Notes: a model not told the origin generated them from the sequence alone. Shown: positions 15,457-24,340, counted from the first letter of the stretch. The stretch is 34,569 bases of DNA from an uncultured Lachnospiraceae bacterium (GCA_946414825.1 CAMKQB010000019.1:1-34569); one strand, 5' to 3'. A program made the numbers and translations.

Positions 15457-16595
15457 ACAGATTTAGAAAAATTATAATTATATATACAATAGTTATGTTA
15501 ATCGGTATTGTTTCGAGTGTTTTGGTTTACATAAATTTGAATGTAAGCTTTGACGTTCCTGGTACATATACTGATGAACAGCTGCAATTATATAAGCAGA
15601 TATGGAATGGACTAAATGAGAATATGAATGAATTTAGGCAGAAGATGCTCATATATCTGATAGCCATCTGGGTATTCATTTTAATTCTTGGTTACATTTT
15701 GTTAGCTTATTTTTATTTTGCAGAGATTAAACCGATAACAGAGCTCCAGAATTATGCAATAGAAATATCGAAGGGTAATCTGGATGTTCCTATTCCTGTT
15801 AATAAGAACCTCAGATTTATTGATTTTACTGAAAGCTTTGACCTCATGAGAGAAGAACTGAAGAAGTCTAAACAGAGAGAGCTAGAGGCTGAGAATGAGA
15901 AGAGACAGATGGTTGCTGAACTGAGTCATGATCTTAAGACCCCTATAGCCACTATTCAGGCGACCTGTGAGGTTCTTGAAATGCAGATAAACAAGAAGAA
16001 GGAATCCGGGGATGAACTTGGCGAGATATCTGGAATTGAGGAGAAAATAGGATTTATATCTCAGAAGTCTGAGACAATCAATCAGCTCGTGCAGAATGTC
16101 CTTCATGCAACCATTGACGACCTGGAAGAAATAAATGTATCTGTTGAGGAATATGATTCAAAGCTGATAGAGAACTATTTCTTAAGCCTTAAGGACTATG
16201 GAAATATAATCCTTGATAATCATATCCATGAATGCCTGGTTTATATGGATAAACTCCGTATGGAACAGGTTGTAGATAATATTGTTGGAAATTCCTATAA
16301 GTATGCTGGTACGGATATTCATGTCAGCTTTGAGGAAACAGAAGATATGCCATCTGCAAGTGGTGGCATGGATAAATTTATTAAGATCATAGTTAGGGAC
16401 TCTGGTCCCGGTGTTCCCAAGGATGAGCTTCCACTTGTCGTGGAGAAGTTCTATCGTGGAAAGGGAACAGAAGAGAAGAATGGTTATGGCCTTGGCCTAT
16501 ACCTTGTCAAAAACTATCTTGAAAGGCAAGGCGGTGGATTTGAATACTACAATGATAATGGATTTGTAGTAGTTATCTATGTTAAAAAAGTTTAA
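15453..16595 (+). CDS. Membrane sensor histidine kinase (partner of the 14752 regulator)
   Basis: This 380-aa kinase has helix 1 at about 5-28, a short outside loop (about 29-65), helix 2 at about 66-90 and a HAMP-like segment. The HisKA domain has H159 in AELSHDLKTPIATIQ. The ATPase domain has the N-box NSYKYA, G1 DSGPGVP, F-box KFYRGKG and G2 NGYGLGLYLVKNYL. The start overlaps the regulator stop by four bases. It is a normal orthodox kinase with nothing missing. The short loop leaves little room for a folded periplasmic-type sensor domain, so it may sense through the membrane or together with a transporter; this is inference. Confidence 0.92.
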   Translation: MNRFRKIIIIYTIVMLIGIVSSVLVYINLNVSFDVPGTYTDEQLQLYKQIWNGLNENMNEFRQKMLIYLIAIWVFILILGYILLAYFYFAEIKPITELQNYAIEISKGNLDVPIPVNKNLRFIDFTESFDLMREELKKSKQRELEAENEKRQMVAELSHDLKTPIATIQATCEVLEMQINKKKESGDELGEISGIEEKIGFISQKSETINQLVQNVLHATIDDLEEINVSVEEYDSKLIENYFLSLKDYGNIILDNHIHECLVYMDKLRMEQVVDNIVGNSYKYAGTDIHVSFEETEDMPSASGGMDKFIKIIVRDSGPGVPKDELPLVVEKFYRGKGTEEKNGYGLGLYLVKNYLERQGGGFEYYNDNGFVVVIYVKKV

Positions 16596-16688
16596 ATTTT
16601 TACGTTGCGCTTTTGTTGCTCTTTAAATGATATTATGTGTTCAATGTATCTTTAGTTATAAGATTTATCATAGAAGGGAGTATTAACA

Positions 16689-19600
16689 ATGAAAGAGGAT
16701 GAAGATAATATCCGCCTTGATGAGGATTATGGTCAGGACGATATTGATAGGACTAATACTATAGATTTAGACATTAGCAGGAGAGATACTGTTAATAATC
16801 TGGATGATAATATTATAAATATTCAAAATCCAAATGCTGAGAGACCTGTTCAGGTTGAAAAGCCAAAGAAAACTCTGGAAGACAGAATTAGAAAAGTAAA
16901 AGAAGAGAACGAAGGAATAAGTGATGAAAATGCCGCGATTATGGCTGAGTATGGAATAGATGATTCAGTTGCGACATATACACTGGAAGTCATAGATCTT
17001 AACAAAAAAGCTCCTGCCAGCGATAACGCGTTATTTAATGATATTAAAACAAAGATGAATCAGGTTGTTGCGGCTGCAACTGCTAATACTGGGTATGTTA
17101 AACAGGGGGTTGCTGCTGCTAATAAGGCTCTTTTTGACTCTATCGCTGCATATATGAAGGGTAGAAAGAGTGTTCGAAGCTCTGAGGCAGAGAGGGAACA
17201 GTTTGATTATGCGCTGAGTGTATTATGCTTTATGAGTAAAAATGCTTCTGGCTTAAAGGATAAGATAGATGCAGTTGTTGATAGGATCAATACTGTCCGT
17301 AAGGCGGAAAACAAGTTCCACAAAGATCATGTTGATCTTGATAACTATGATCCAGCTGTATTTACACCAGGACAGAGACTCACAAATGAATATTCAAACT
17401 ACGAGATTGATTCATTAACAACTATAGGAGGCAAGGTACTATATGGTATCCTGGATGCAAGAAAGAGTGAGGCTAAGAAGAAGGATCTGTTGAAAGGTGT
17501 TAGCACTTATAGAACATTTTTTGCGGCAGGAAATCCAAATGAAGCTGACATACTTCTTGGGGATGACTACCCTGAAGCTGTAGACGTACTAAGGAAAGGA
17601 CAAACTGGTGTAGACACCAGACCTAGAAAGACTGTCTATTTAAGTGGAATTAGAAATTCCAACGAGTATCTGACACCTGAATTCGAAAAAATGCTCAGAA
17701 ATACTGTCAAGGGTATGAAGTCTATTCACAAGGAACTTGATGATTACTCTAAGTCTGCCGAGTTTACACCTGCTCAGAAGAGCTATGTAGAGATGTTTAA
17801 ACAGGCAACTGGAGATCTGGCATATAATCGTGGCATGCAGAAAAAAATGATAAACAATCCGGTTTATAATGTCGCAATTAATACAGCGTTGGTAGAGCTT
17901 CCTGTGAAAACTGCAATTGTCAAAGGTGAAGTTGATGAGAATGGAAGGGTAACATACGATGTAACGAAAATTAATAATGATGCTAACTGGAGAGACATAA
18001 TAAACGCAGTTGAAAAAACTCCTATGTTGGACTTCTTGGTGACTAGTGTAAAAACACAGCAGGTTTTAGATAAGTATAATGAAAATGCTGATGCTACAGT
18101 TCAGGATATTATAGACGCCTATAAGAATTATAAGACCGCTGCAGATAAGTGGTACGGTATGTCTCGCGAATATTTCGAGGAAAATGTTAAGCCACATGTT
18201 CAGGACGGTTATGACGATATTATAATCGGACGTAATGGAAAATCGGCGTACTATGATGCAGAGGCAAAGATTGAGCTTTTGGAAAAGGGATATCCGGTAT
18301 CTGACCTTTCCGCATTTTGTCAGTTCTATTCACTTATGAAGATAGCTGAAGCAGATGGTGAAAAATCTAAAGATATCTACGATATGATGCATAACACCTG
18401 GACTGAGATGATGTCACGTCAGCCGTTTACCTCAGAGGTCAGAACACAGAATCTCGAAGCTATGGATGAGTGTGTAGGTGAGTTACAAGCGCTGGCTCGC
18501 GAGAATGGATTAGAAGGCTCTGTTTTTAAGACAATGTTCGGTGGTAACACACTTAAAATACTGGAAACGATTGTAAAGGATGGGATGAAAAAGCCTCTAA
18601 GCGCCATAGATAAGCTTAGACTGGATGGTTCATTTAAGGATATGTTTGATGCTCTGGATAGTCCGACTACAGATCCTGGTAATGTAAAATCATCTCCTGA
18701 ATATAAGAAGATGAAAGAAGCTGTTCAGAAGCTGTCACTGGTTAATAGGGAAGAGAATCCTGAAAAGTATAAGCTCCTTAAAAAGGACGCTATTCAGGCG
18801 ACAAAGGCTTACATTGGTTATAAGGATAATCAGATGCATAAGCCTGGTAGTACACACAGCAGATCCAAGCTGGAATTTACAAGAGTAACTACATCTAAAG
18901 CTATTCTGGATAGACTGGTGGCTATAGATAAGAGGGATCAGTTAGATAAAAATCTGCAGGATGACAAGGAGATAAAAGAAGCTGTTGAGCTTACAGAAAA
19001 GCAGCGTCAGCTTGTAGATATTATTAGGAGAAAAAATCCAAAGCTTGTTGCAAGATTTCAGCTTAATAAAAAGCTGGATTATTATGCGGCTTCTCGTAAG
19101 AATAAGAGTGTATCTGAAATGGCTAAGGATTATATGGCTATTAAAATGCTGAATAAAATCTATAAAAGTAATAATAAAGACTATCTTACTGGTATAGATT
19201 TTGAGTTGGATTCGTATGATTATGATGTGAATCATCTTAGTAAGAGCCCTGTTTTTAAGTCCATGGTTGAGAATTATCCCGATAGCTGTTATAGCAAATG
19301 GGCTAAAGTGGAAAAGAGGGTAAATGAGCTTCAGAGTGATTTTCATAATAAAGAAGTATTAATGATTTCAAGGGGAGGGAATATAAGTGACGATCAGTAT
19401 CTGGCGTTATTACCTCCTGAACATGTTAATAGCCAAGCTGGTAAACTTATGACATACAAGATACTAAAATCTCCTATAGGACAGACAATCGTGGAGTCTA
19501 TGGCCGTAGATCCTGCTGCAAATCAAATTGTAAATGAGATAGTGGATGATCTTGCAAAGGAGGCGAAGAGGTTTATAGAAAGTAAGATAAAGGGTAATGT

Positions 19601-19754
19601 AAAAGTCGGAGATATAGTAAATAGCGAACAGATGCAGAAGAACTGCTATAAGCAGATGCTTGCCAGCTATACCAGAAAAGAGGTTGATAAGAAAAATCAG
19701 CCAGATAGGCAGAATAATATAAATAAAGGACCTGCAAAGGTAGTAAAGAAATAA
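16689..19754 (+). CDS. Large soluble protein of unknown function (1021 aa)
   Basis: I do not recognise this protein. It is 1021 residues, highly charged (Lys, Asp and Glu rich), with no signal peptide, no membrane helix and few cysteines, so it is expected in the cytoplasm. Residues 1-60 are acidic and look disordered; 60-80 (KKTLEDRIRKVKEEN) and much of the rest look helical. The C-terminus is basic (NNINKGPAKVVKK). I see no nucleotide-binding, nuclease, peptidase or repeat motif. The start at 16689 has GAAGGGAG at 16674-16681. It lies 93 bases after the kinase gene with no clear terminator between, so read-through from the operon upstream is possible; no confident promoter was found. It ends just before a convergent terminator. 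Base and codon use look like the neighbours. Confidence 0.85.
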   Translation: MKEDEDNIRLDEDYGQDDIDRTNTIDLDISRRDTVNNLDDNIINIQNPNAERPVQVEKPKKTLEDRIRKVKEENEGISDENAAIMAEYGIDDSVATYTLEVIDLNKKAPASDNALFNDIKTKMNQVVAAATANTGYVKQGVAAANKALFDSIAAYMKGRKSVRSSEAEREQFDYALSVLCFMSKNASGLKDKIDAVVDRINTVRKAENKFHKDHVDLDNYDPAVFTPGQRLTNEYSNYEIDSLTTIGGKVLYGILDARKSEAKKKDLLKGVSTYRTFFAAGNPNEADILLGDDYPEAVDVLRKGQTGVDTRPRKTVYLSGIRNSNEYLTPEFEKMLRNTVKGMKSIHKELDDYSKSAEFTPAQKSYVEMFKQATGDLAYNRGMQKKMINNPVYNVAINTALVELPVKTAIVKGEVDENGRVTYDVTKINNDANWRDIINAVEKTPMLDFLVTSVKTQQVLDKYNENADATVQDIIDAYKNYKTAADKWYGMSREYFEENVKPHVQDGYDDIIIGRNGKSAYYDAEAKIELLEKGYPVSDLSAFCQFYSLMKIAEADGEKSKDIYDMMHNTWTEMMSRQPFTSEVRTQNLEAMDECVGELQALARENGLEGSVFKTMFGGNTLKILETIVKDGMKKPLSAIDKLRLDGSFKDMFDALDSPTTDPGNVKSSPEYKKMKEAVQKLSLVNREENPEKYKLLKKDAIQATKAYIGYKDNQMHKPGSTHSRSKLEFTRVTTSKAILDRLVAIDKRDQLDKNLQDDKEIKEAVELTEKQRQLVDIIRRKNPKLVARFQLNKKLDYYAASRKNKSVSEMAKDYMAIKMLNKIYKSNNKDYLTGIDFELDSYDYDVNHLSKSPVFKSMVENYPDSCYSKWAKVEKRVNELQSDFHNKEVLMISRGGNISDDQYLALLPPEHVNSQAGKLMTYKILKSPIGQTIVESMAVDPAANQIVNEIVDDLAKEAKRFIESKIKGNVKVGDIVNSEQMQKNCYKQMLASYTRKEVDKKNQPDRQNNINKGPAKVVKK

Positions 19755-19760
19755 TATTAA

Positions 19761-19803
19761 TAAAAAGAAACCGGAGTTTTAAAGTTTTATAAACTCCGGT
19801 TTC
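19761..19803 (-). terminator. Convergent terminator overlapping the end of the PHP phosphatase gene
   Basis: A perfect 13-bp stem pairs 19767-19779 with 19791-19803 around an 11-base loop. On the minus strand it is followed by TTTTTA, a good intrinsic terminator; on the plus strand the tail is T-poor, so it may end the 1021-aa gene less well. The last codons of the minus-strand gene form one stem arm and its stop codon lies at the stem/loop junction. Confidence 0.85.
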
Positions 19804-20633
19804 ATTGCTTTAAAGGTACTGAAGTACCTGAAACCAATGGACTGAGCCAGTTCAGCGGCTTCCTCTATCATAAAGCCAATATGCTCTGTATCATGAGCGT
19901 CACTTCCAAAGGTTAGGATCTCCCCGCCCATTTCTTTATACATTTTAAGGATATCTGTATGTGGGTGCATGTATTCCATACCTCTAAAGAGACTACCGGT
20001 ATTGATTTCAATGCCTTTTCCATTCTCGATAATCACCTTCAGAATCTCATGAATAAGTTCCTTTAGATAAGGAAAATGCTTCTTCGAAAATGCCTCAGTA
20101 GTGACCTTTTCAGGACCATATCTGAATATATAGTCCAAATGACCATATACATTATAATCATTGAAATGTTCAACGTTATAGAGGATATTTTCATAATAAG
20201 TTCTATAGATGACATTTACATCCTTATATGAACCGTCTGGATTCATGAAGGTTTCAGGATAGTAAGGGTCAAGATTATTGACTACATGAGAGGAACAGAT
20301 AATAAAATCTAGTCCTGGGTGCTGAGTACTGTAGCTGCTTAGCTCCTCACAAGTGGTAGGCATGACGCCTTGTTCCACGCCTATTCTAAGGTCAAAGTCT
20401 GGAAGCAGGTCTGATCTAAGCTCAGACAAAGTAGTGATATAGTTATCTATATCCAGGTCAAAGGTTACATTATCCGGCGTCTCTGGGAAGTTCAGATCAT
20501 TATGATCTGTAAGACATATACCGCACAGACCGTGGGCTTTTGCTGAGGCAATAATGTCAGGCAACTCTGTTTCGCAGTCAGTAGAGAAATGACTATGTAA
20601 GTGATAATCGTATTTGTTTTCTGATATACTCAT
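19779..20633 (-). CDS. hisJ: PHP-domain histidinol-phosphatase (HisJ/HisK family)
   Basis: This is a metal-dependent phosphatase of 284 residues, expected to convert histidinol phosphate to histidinol in histidine synthesis. PHP motifs are all present: H11-x-H13 (DYHLHSHFSTD), D43-H44 (LTDHND), E87, H116 (SSHVVNN), H165 (YGHLDY) and D245-x-H247 (FGSDAHDTEHIG). The length fits the HisJ family. GGAG lies upstream of the ATG on the minus strand. It is a single gene, convergent with the 1021-aa gene and divergent from gap, with no other his gene near. A general PHP phosphoesterase with another substrate is possible, because standalone members of this family are not all proven histidinol-phosphatases. 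Confidence 0.85.
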   Translation of the reverse strand: MSISENKYDYHLHSHFSTDCETELPDIIASAKAHGLCGICLTDHNDLNFPETPDNVTFDLDIDNYITTLSELRSDLLPDFDLRIGVEQGVMPTTCEELSSYSTQHPGLDFIICSSHVVNNLDPYYPETFMNPDGSYKDVNVIYRTYYENILYNVEHFNDYNVYGHLDYIFRYGPEKVTTEAFSKKHFPYLKELIHEILKVIIENGKGIEINTGSLFRGMEYMHPHTDILKMYKEMGGEILTFGSDAHDTEHIGFMIEEAAELAQSIGFRYFSTFKAMKPEFIKL

Positions 20634-20695
20634 TTTTTACTCCGTTTTATATGTGAAAATAGGTCACTAAATAACCTTAAAATACATTTTATAAC

Positions 20696-20725
20696 ATAGT
20701 AAAAGGCAATGTAATCATAAGTCAA
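20696..20725 (-). promoter_or_regulatory. Possible promoter of the PHP phosphatase gene
   Basis: Reading the minus strand, TTGACT (20725-20720), an 18-base spacer and TACTAT (20701-20696) form a moderate -35/-10 pair about 60 bases upstream of the start codon. It sits back to back with the gap promoter. Confidence 0.35.
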
Positions 20726-20780
20726 GTGAAAAACGATGAAAAAAATAGTGCAAAATAGATTAAATTTGACAAATACGTGC

Positions 20781-20809
20781 TTGAAATTGCCCCGAAAAAA
20801 AGTTATCAT
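20781..20809 (+). promoter_or_regulatory. Promoter of gap
   Basis: TTGAAA (20781-20786), a 17-base spacer and TATCAT (20804-20809) each match consensus at 5 of 6 bases. The transcript would begin near 20816. This places a longer in-frame ATG at 20736 upstream of the transcription start, so it cannot be the gap start. Confidence 0.75.
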
Positions 20810-20849
20810 ATTAAGGCAAACAATTAAATTTCTTAGGAGGATTTACAAA

Positions 20850-21887
20850 ATGGCAGTAAAAGTAGCTATTAATGGATTTGGACGTATTGGACGTCTTGCA
20901 TTTAGACAGATGTTTGGTGCAGAGGGATATGAGGTAGTTGCAATCAACGATCTTACAAAGCCTTCAATGCTTGCTCATCTTTTGAAGTATGATACAGCAC
21001 AGGGTGGATACGCTGGAAAGATCGGCGAGAATCTTCACACTGTTGAAGCTGATGATGATGCTAACACAATCACTGTTGATGGTAAGACACTTCAGATCTA
21101 TGCTAAGGCAGATGCTAACGAGCTTCCATGGGGAGAGATTGGTGTAGATGTAGTACTTGAGTGTACAGGTTTCTATTGCTCAAAGGATAAGTCAATGGCA
21201 CACATCAACGCTGGTGCTAAGAAGGTTGTTATTTCAGCTCCTGCTGGAAATGATCTTAAGACTATCGTTTTCTCAGTTAACAATGACACACTTACAGCAG
21301 ATGATCAGATCATCTCAGCTGCATCATGTACAACAAACTGTCTTGCACCTATGGCTAAGGCTCTTAACGATTATGCTCCAATCCAGAGTGGTATCATGAG
21401 CACTATCCACGCTTATACAGGTGACCAGATGATCCTTGACGGACCACACAGAAAGGGTGACCTTAGACGTGCTAGAGCTGGTGCTGCTAACATCGTACCT
21501 AACTCAACAGGTGCTGCAAAGGCTATCGGACTTGTTATCCCAGAGCTTAACGGAAAGCTTATCGGATCAGCTCAGAGAGTTCCTGTTCCAACAGGTTCTA
21601 CAACAATCCTTACAGCTGTAGTTAAGGGTGCTGACGTAACAGTTGATGGCATCAATGCTGCAATGAAGGCTGCTGCAAGCGAGAGCTTCGGTTACAACGA
21701 GGATCCAATCGTATCTTCAGACGTTATCGGTATGAAGTTTGGTTCACTCTTCGATGCAACACAGACTATGGTATCTAAGATCGCTGATGACCTTTATGAG
21801 GTACAGGTAGTATCATGGTATGATAATGAGAATTCTTACACATCACAGATGGTTAGAACAATCAAGTATTTCGCAGAGCTTGCATAA
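20850..21887 (+). CDS. gap: Glyceraldehyde-3-phosphate dehydrogenase
   Basis: This is glycolytic GAPDH (glyceraldehyde-3-phosphate to 1,3-bisphosphoglycerate, cytoplasm), 345 residues. The Rossmann start [14 protein letters not shown], the NAD-preferring D34 (AINDLT), the catalytic C160 ([13 protein letters not shown]) and H187 (IHAYTGDQ) are all present. The start at 20850 is set by AGGAGG at 20835-20840 and the expected N-terminus [11 protein letters not shown]; a longer in-frame start at 20736 lies upstream of the promoter and is wrong. Codon use is strongly biased (ACA, CTT, GCT, GGA), as expected for a highly expressed gene. It is first in the gap-pgk-tpiA run, with an intrinsic terminator before pgk. 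Confidence 0.98.
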   Translation: MAVKVAINGFGRIGRLAFRQMFGAEGYEVVAINDLTKPSMLAHLLKYDTAQGGYAGKIGENLHTVEADDDANTITVDGKTLQIYAKADANELPWGEIGVDVVLECTGFYCSKDKSMAHINAGAKKVVISAPAGNDLKTIVFSVNNDTLTADDQIISAASCTTNCLAPMAKALNDYAPIQSGIMSTIHAYTGDQMILDGPHRKGDLRRARAGAANIVPNSTGAAKAIGLVIPELNGKLIGSAQRVPVPTGSTTILTAVVKGADVTVDGINAAMKAAASESFGYNEDPIVSSDVIGMKFGSLFDATQTMVSKIADDLYEVQVVSWYDNENSYTSQMVRTIKYFAELA

Positions 21888-21947
21888 TAGAGTCGATTAA
21901 ATAATTAGTCGAGTATTCTAGCGGCTTTTTAAGAAGACCTAAGAAAT

Positions 21948-21983
21948 GGGTCCGACTTTTAAAGAAGTCGGACCCGTTTTTTT
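21948..21983 (+). terminator. Intrinsic terminator between gap and pgk
   Basis: GGGTCCGACTT (21948-21958) pairs perfectly with AAGTCGGACCC (21965-21975) around a six-base loop, followed by a run of seven T (21977-21983). It lies 30 bases before the pgk start, leaving almost no room for a pgk promoter after it, so pgk must be reached by partial read-through or by a promoter between 21888 and 21947. Confidence 0.9.
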
Positions 21984-22013
21984 CACAAAATACTTATAAC
22001 AGGAGGTAATAAA

Positions 22014-23225
22014 ATGTCACTAAATAAGAAATCAGTTGACGATATTAACGTAAAGGGACAGCGCGTGCTGGTTAGATGTGACTTCAACGTTCCACTTAAG
22101 GACGGAAAGATCACAGACGAGAACAGACTCGTAGCTGCACTCCCAACTATTAAAAAGCTTATCGCTGACGGTGGTAAGATAATTCTTTGCTCACACCTTG
22201 GTAAGGTTAAGACAGAAGAGGACAAGCAGACTAAGACACTTGCTCCAGTTGCAGTTCGTCTATCAGAGCTTCTTGGACAGGAAGTTAAGTTCGTTCCAAA
22301 TCCAGAGGTTGTTGGACCAAATGTAGTTGAGGCAGTTAACGCTATGAATGATGGAGAAGTTATTCTTCTTGAGAATACAAGATTCCGTCCAGAAGAGACA
22401 AAGAACGGAGAGGCATTCTCTAAGGACCTTGCTTCACTTGCAGATGTATTCGTAAATGATGCCTTTGGTACAGCTCACAGAGCTCACTGCTCAAACGTAG
22501 GTGTTACAGAGTATGTAGATACAGCAGTAGTTGGATATCTGATGCAGAAGGAAATAGACTTCCTTGGAAATGCTGTAGAAAATCCAGTACGTCCTTTCGT
22601 AGCTATCCTTGGTGGTGCTAAGGTAGCTGACAAGCTTAACGTTATATCAAACCTTCTTGAGAAGTGTGATACACTTATCATCGGTGGTGGTATGGCATAT
22701 ACATTCCTTAAGGCACAGGGCAAAGAAGTTGGACTTTCACTTGTAGATGATTCCAAAATCGATTATTGTAAGGAAATGCTTGCAAAGGCTGACTCCCTTG
22801 GCAAGAAGCTTCTCCTTCCAGTAGATACAGTTGTTGCAGCAGGCTTCCCTGACCCAATTGATGGACCTATCGATGTTGAGACAGTATCTTCAGATGCTAT
22901 CCCTGCTGATAAGGAAGGTCTTGATATCGGTGAGAAGACAAGAGAGCTCTTCGCAGAGGCTGCTAAGACAGCTAAGACAGTAGTTTGGAATGGACCTATG
23001 GGTGTATTTGAGAATCCTACACTTGCAGCAGGTACAATCGCAGTTGCTCAGGCGCTTGCTGAAACAGATGCAACAACAATCATTGGTGGTGGTGATTCAG
23101 CAGCAGCTTGTAACCAGCTTGGATTTGGCGACAAGATGAGCCATATCTCAACAGGTGGTGGCGCTTCACTTGAGTTCCTTGAGGGTAAGGAGCTGCCAGG
23201 TGTAGCAGCAGCAAACGACAAATAA
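22014..23225 (+). CDS. pgk: Phosphoglycerate kinase
   Basis: This is phosphoglycerate kinase (1,3-bisphosphoglycerate plus ADP to 3-phosphoglycerate plus ATP), 403 residues, a usual length. Family features are [15 protein letters not shown] near the N-terminus (18-31), the substrate-binding HLGK segment (60-65), the [10 protein letters not shown] segment and the C-terminal nucleotide site [10 protein letters not shown]. The start at 22014 has AGGAGG at 22002-22007. It is second in the gap-pgk-tpiA run. Codon bias is strong. A large hairpin element starts inside its stop codon and fills the gap to tpiA. Confidence 0.98.
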   Translation: MSLNKKSVDDINVKGQRVLVRCDFNVPLKDGKITDENRLVAALPTIKKLIADGGKIILCSHLGKVKTEEDKQTKTLAPVAVRLSELLGQEVKFVPNPEVVGPNVVEAVNAMNDGEVILLENTRFRPEETKNGEAFSKDLASLADVFVNDAFGTAHRAHCSNVGVTEYVDTAVVGYLMQKEIDFLGNAVENPVRPFVAILGGAKVADKLNVISNLLEKCDTLIIGGGMAYTFLKAQGKEVGLSLVDDSKIDYCKEMLAKADSLGKKLLLPVDTVVAAGFPDPIDGPIDVETVSSDAIPADKEGLDIGEKTRELFAEAAKTAKTVVWNGPMGVFENPTLAAGTIAVAQALAETDATTIIGGGDSAAACNQLGFGDKMSHISTGGGASLEFLEGKELPGVAAANDK

Positions 23226-23330
23226 ATATCGCTAATTCATCCCGAATAACTGCGTTACTGCGCAGTCGACGTACGCTTATGTACGCCTTCCTGCGCAGTG
23301 CCTTGTTCTTCGGGCGACTAAGCGATATTT
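23224..23330 (+). repeat. 107-nt hairpin element between pgk and tpiA (REP-like)
   Basis: The ends pair perfectly: AAATATCGCT (23224-23233) with AGCGATATTT (23321-23330). Further in, CCCGAA (23241-23246) pairs with TTCGGG (23309-23314), CTGCGCAG (23258-23265) with CTGCGCAG (23291-23298, itself a palindrome), and CGTAC (23270-23274) with GTACG (23281-23285) closes the tip. No T run follows, so it is not a standard terminator. It starts within the pgk stop codon and leaves 23 bases before tpiA. Confidence 0.75.
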
Positions 23331-23353
23331 AATCAATAAGGAGAATATAAAAA

Positions 23354-24100
23354 ATGTCTAGAAAGAAAATTATCGCAGGAAACTGGAAAATGAACATGAC
23401 TCCTTCACAGGCTGTTGAACTTGTTGCAGAGCTGAAGGATCTCGTTGTAAATGATGCAGTAGATGTAGTTTACTGTGTTCCAGCTATTGATATAGTACCA
23501 GTTGTTGAGGCTGTTAAGGGTACTAACGTACAGGTTGGAGCTGAGAATATGTACTTCGAGGATAAGGGTGCTTACACAGGTGAGATTTCAGCAGAAATGC
23601 TTCTCGACGCTGGTGTTAAGTACGTTATCATCGGACATTCAGAAAGAAGAGATTACTTCAAGGAGTGTGACTGCACACTTAACAAGAAGGTTAAGAAGGC
23701 TATCGAAGCTGGTCTTACACCTATCCTTTGCTGTGGTGAGAGCCTTGAGCAGAGAGAAATGGGCGTTACTATGGACTGGATCAGACTTCAGATCAAGTCA
23801 GACCTGCAGGGTGTTGCGGCTGATGATGTAAAGAATCTTGTTATCGCTTACGAACCAATCTGGGCTATCGGTACTGGTAAGACTGCTACAACTGAGCAGG
23901 CTCAGGAAGTATGTAAGGGTATCAGAGACTGCATCGCTGAGATCTATGATGCAGCAACAGCTGAGGCTGTACGTATTCAGTACGGCGGATCAGTTAATGC
24001 CGGAAATGCAGCAGAGCTTTTTGCTCAGCCTGATATCGATGGTGGTCTTGTTGGTGGTGCATCACTTAAGGCTGATTTTGGTAAGATTGTTAATTACTAA
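23354..24100 (+). CDS. tpiA: Triosephosphate isomerase
   Basis: This enzyme interconverts dihydroxyacetone phosphate and glyceraldehyde 3-phosphate in the cytoplasm; 248 residues, normal length. The active-site residues are present: N10 and K12 (AGNWKMN), H95 (IIGHSERR), E167 ([12 protein letters not shown]), and the phosphate-binding segments YGGSV and [10 protein letters not shown] near the C-terminus. The start has AAGGAG at 23338-23343. It is last of the gap-pgk-tpiA run; a phosphoglycerate mutase gene, common next in this order, is not present here. A terminator follows at 24125. Confidence 0.98.
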   Translation: MSRKKIIAGNWKMNMTPSQAVELVAELKDLVVNDAVDVVYCVPAIDIVPVVEAVKGTNVQVGAENMYFEDKGAYTGEISAEMLLDAGVKYVIIGHSERRDYFKECDCTLNKKVKKAIEAGLTPILCCGESLEQREMGVTMDWIRLQIKSDLQGVAADDVKNLVIAYEPIWAIGTGKTATTEQAQEVCKGIRDCIAEIYDAATAEAVRIQYGGSVNAGNAAELFAQPDIDGGLVGGASLKADFGKIVNY

Positions 24101-24124
24101 AATATATGTTTATAGTACTTATTT

Positions 24125-24154
24125 GGGAGTATGTCTTCGGACATGCTCCCTTTT
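24125..24154 (+). terminator. Intrinsic terminator after tpiA
   Basis: GGGAGTATGTC (24125-24135) pairs with GACATGCTCCC (24140-24150), with one T-G pair, around a TTCG tetraloop, followed by TTTT. It ends the glycolytic run. Confidence 0.88.
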
Positions 24155-24340
24155 ATATAGTAGGGAAATGTTATTTTATATATTTTTTCGGCTGATTTTT
24201 TCTCTATAGATGAGAGAAATGCTCTTGACTCTACAGAAAAAATCAAAACCAAGACTAAATCGTCTGTTTCAAATAACCTTAGCCCAAGTGAACAGGAGGC
24301 GATGGCGGTTAGAGAAAGAAAAACAACAAGCTATTACACC
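24155..24340 (+). other. Intergenic stretch between tpiA and mscL, possible gene remnant
   Basis: No gene can be supported here. One frame is open from 24164 to a TGA at 24350-24352 (62 codons) and reads like protein in its second half (NNLSPSEQEAMAVRERKTT), but it has no ATG until that part and no ribosome site. Another frame has an ATG at 24210 with 45 codons and no ribosome site. The first frame may be the tail of a lost gene; the stretch is otherwise AT-rich. Confidence 0.3.

Noticed and set aside
18942-19346. 134-codon open frame on the minus strand inside the 1021-aa gene
   Set aside because: It lies wholly antisense to a well-supported gene, has no ribosome site evidence and its hydrophobic Ile-rich translation is what antisense of Asn/Asp-rich coding gives.
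20736-20849. In-frame N-terminal extension of gap starting at ATG 20736
   Set aside because: The promoter (20781-20809) lies inside it and a strong AGGAGG site with the canonical GAPDH N-terminus marks 20850 as the start.
23502-24209. Two long plus-strand open frames (23502-23831 and 23838-24209) within and after tpiA
   Set aside because: They are frame-shifted readings of tpiA, whose own frame has all catalytic residues and strong codon bias.
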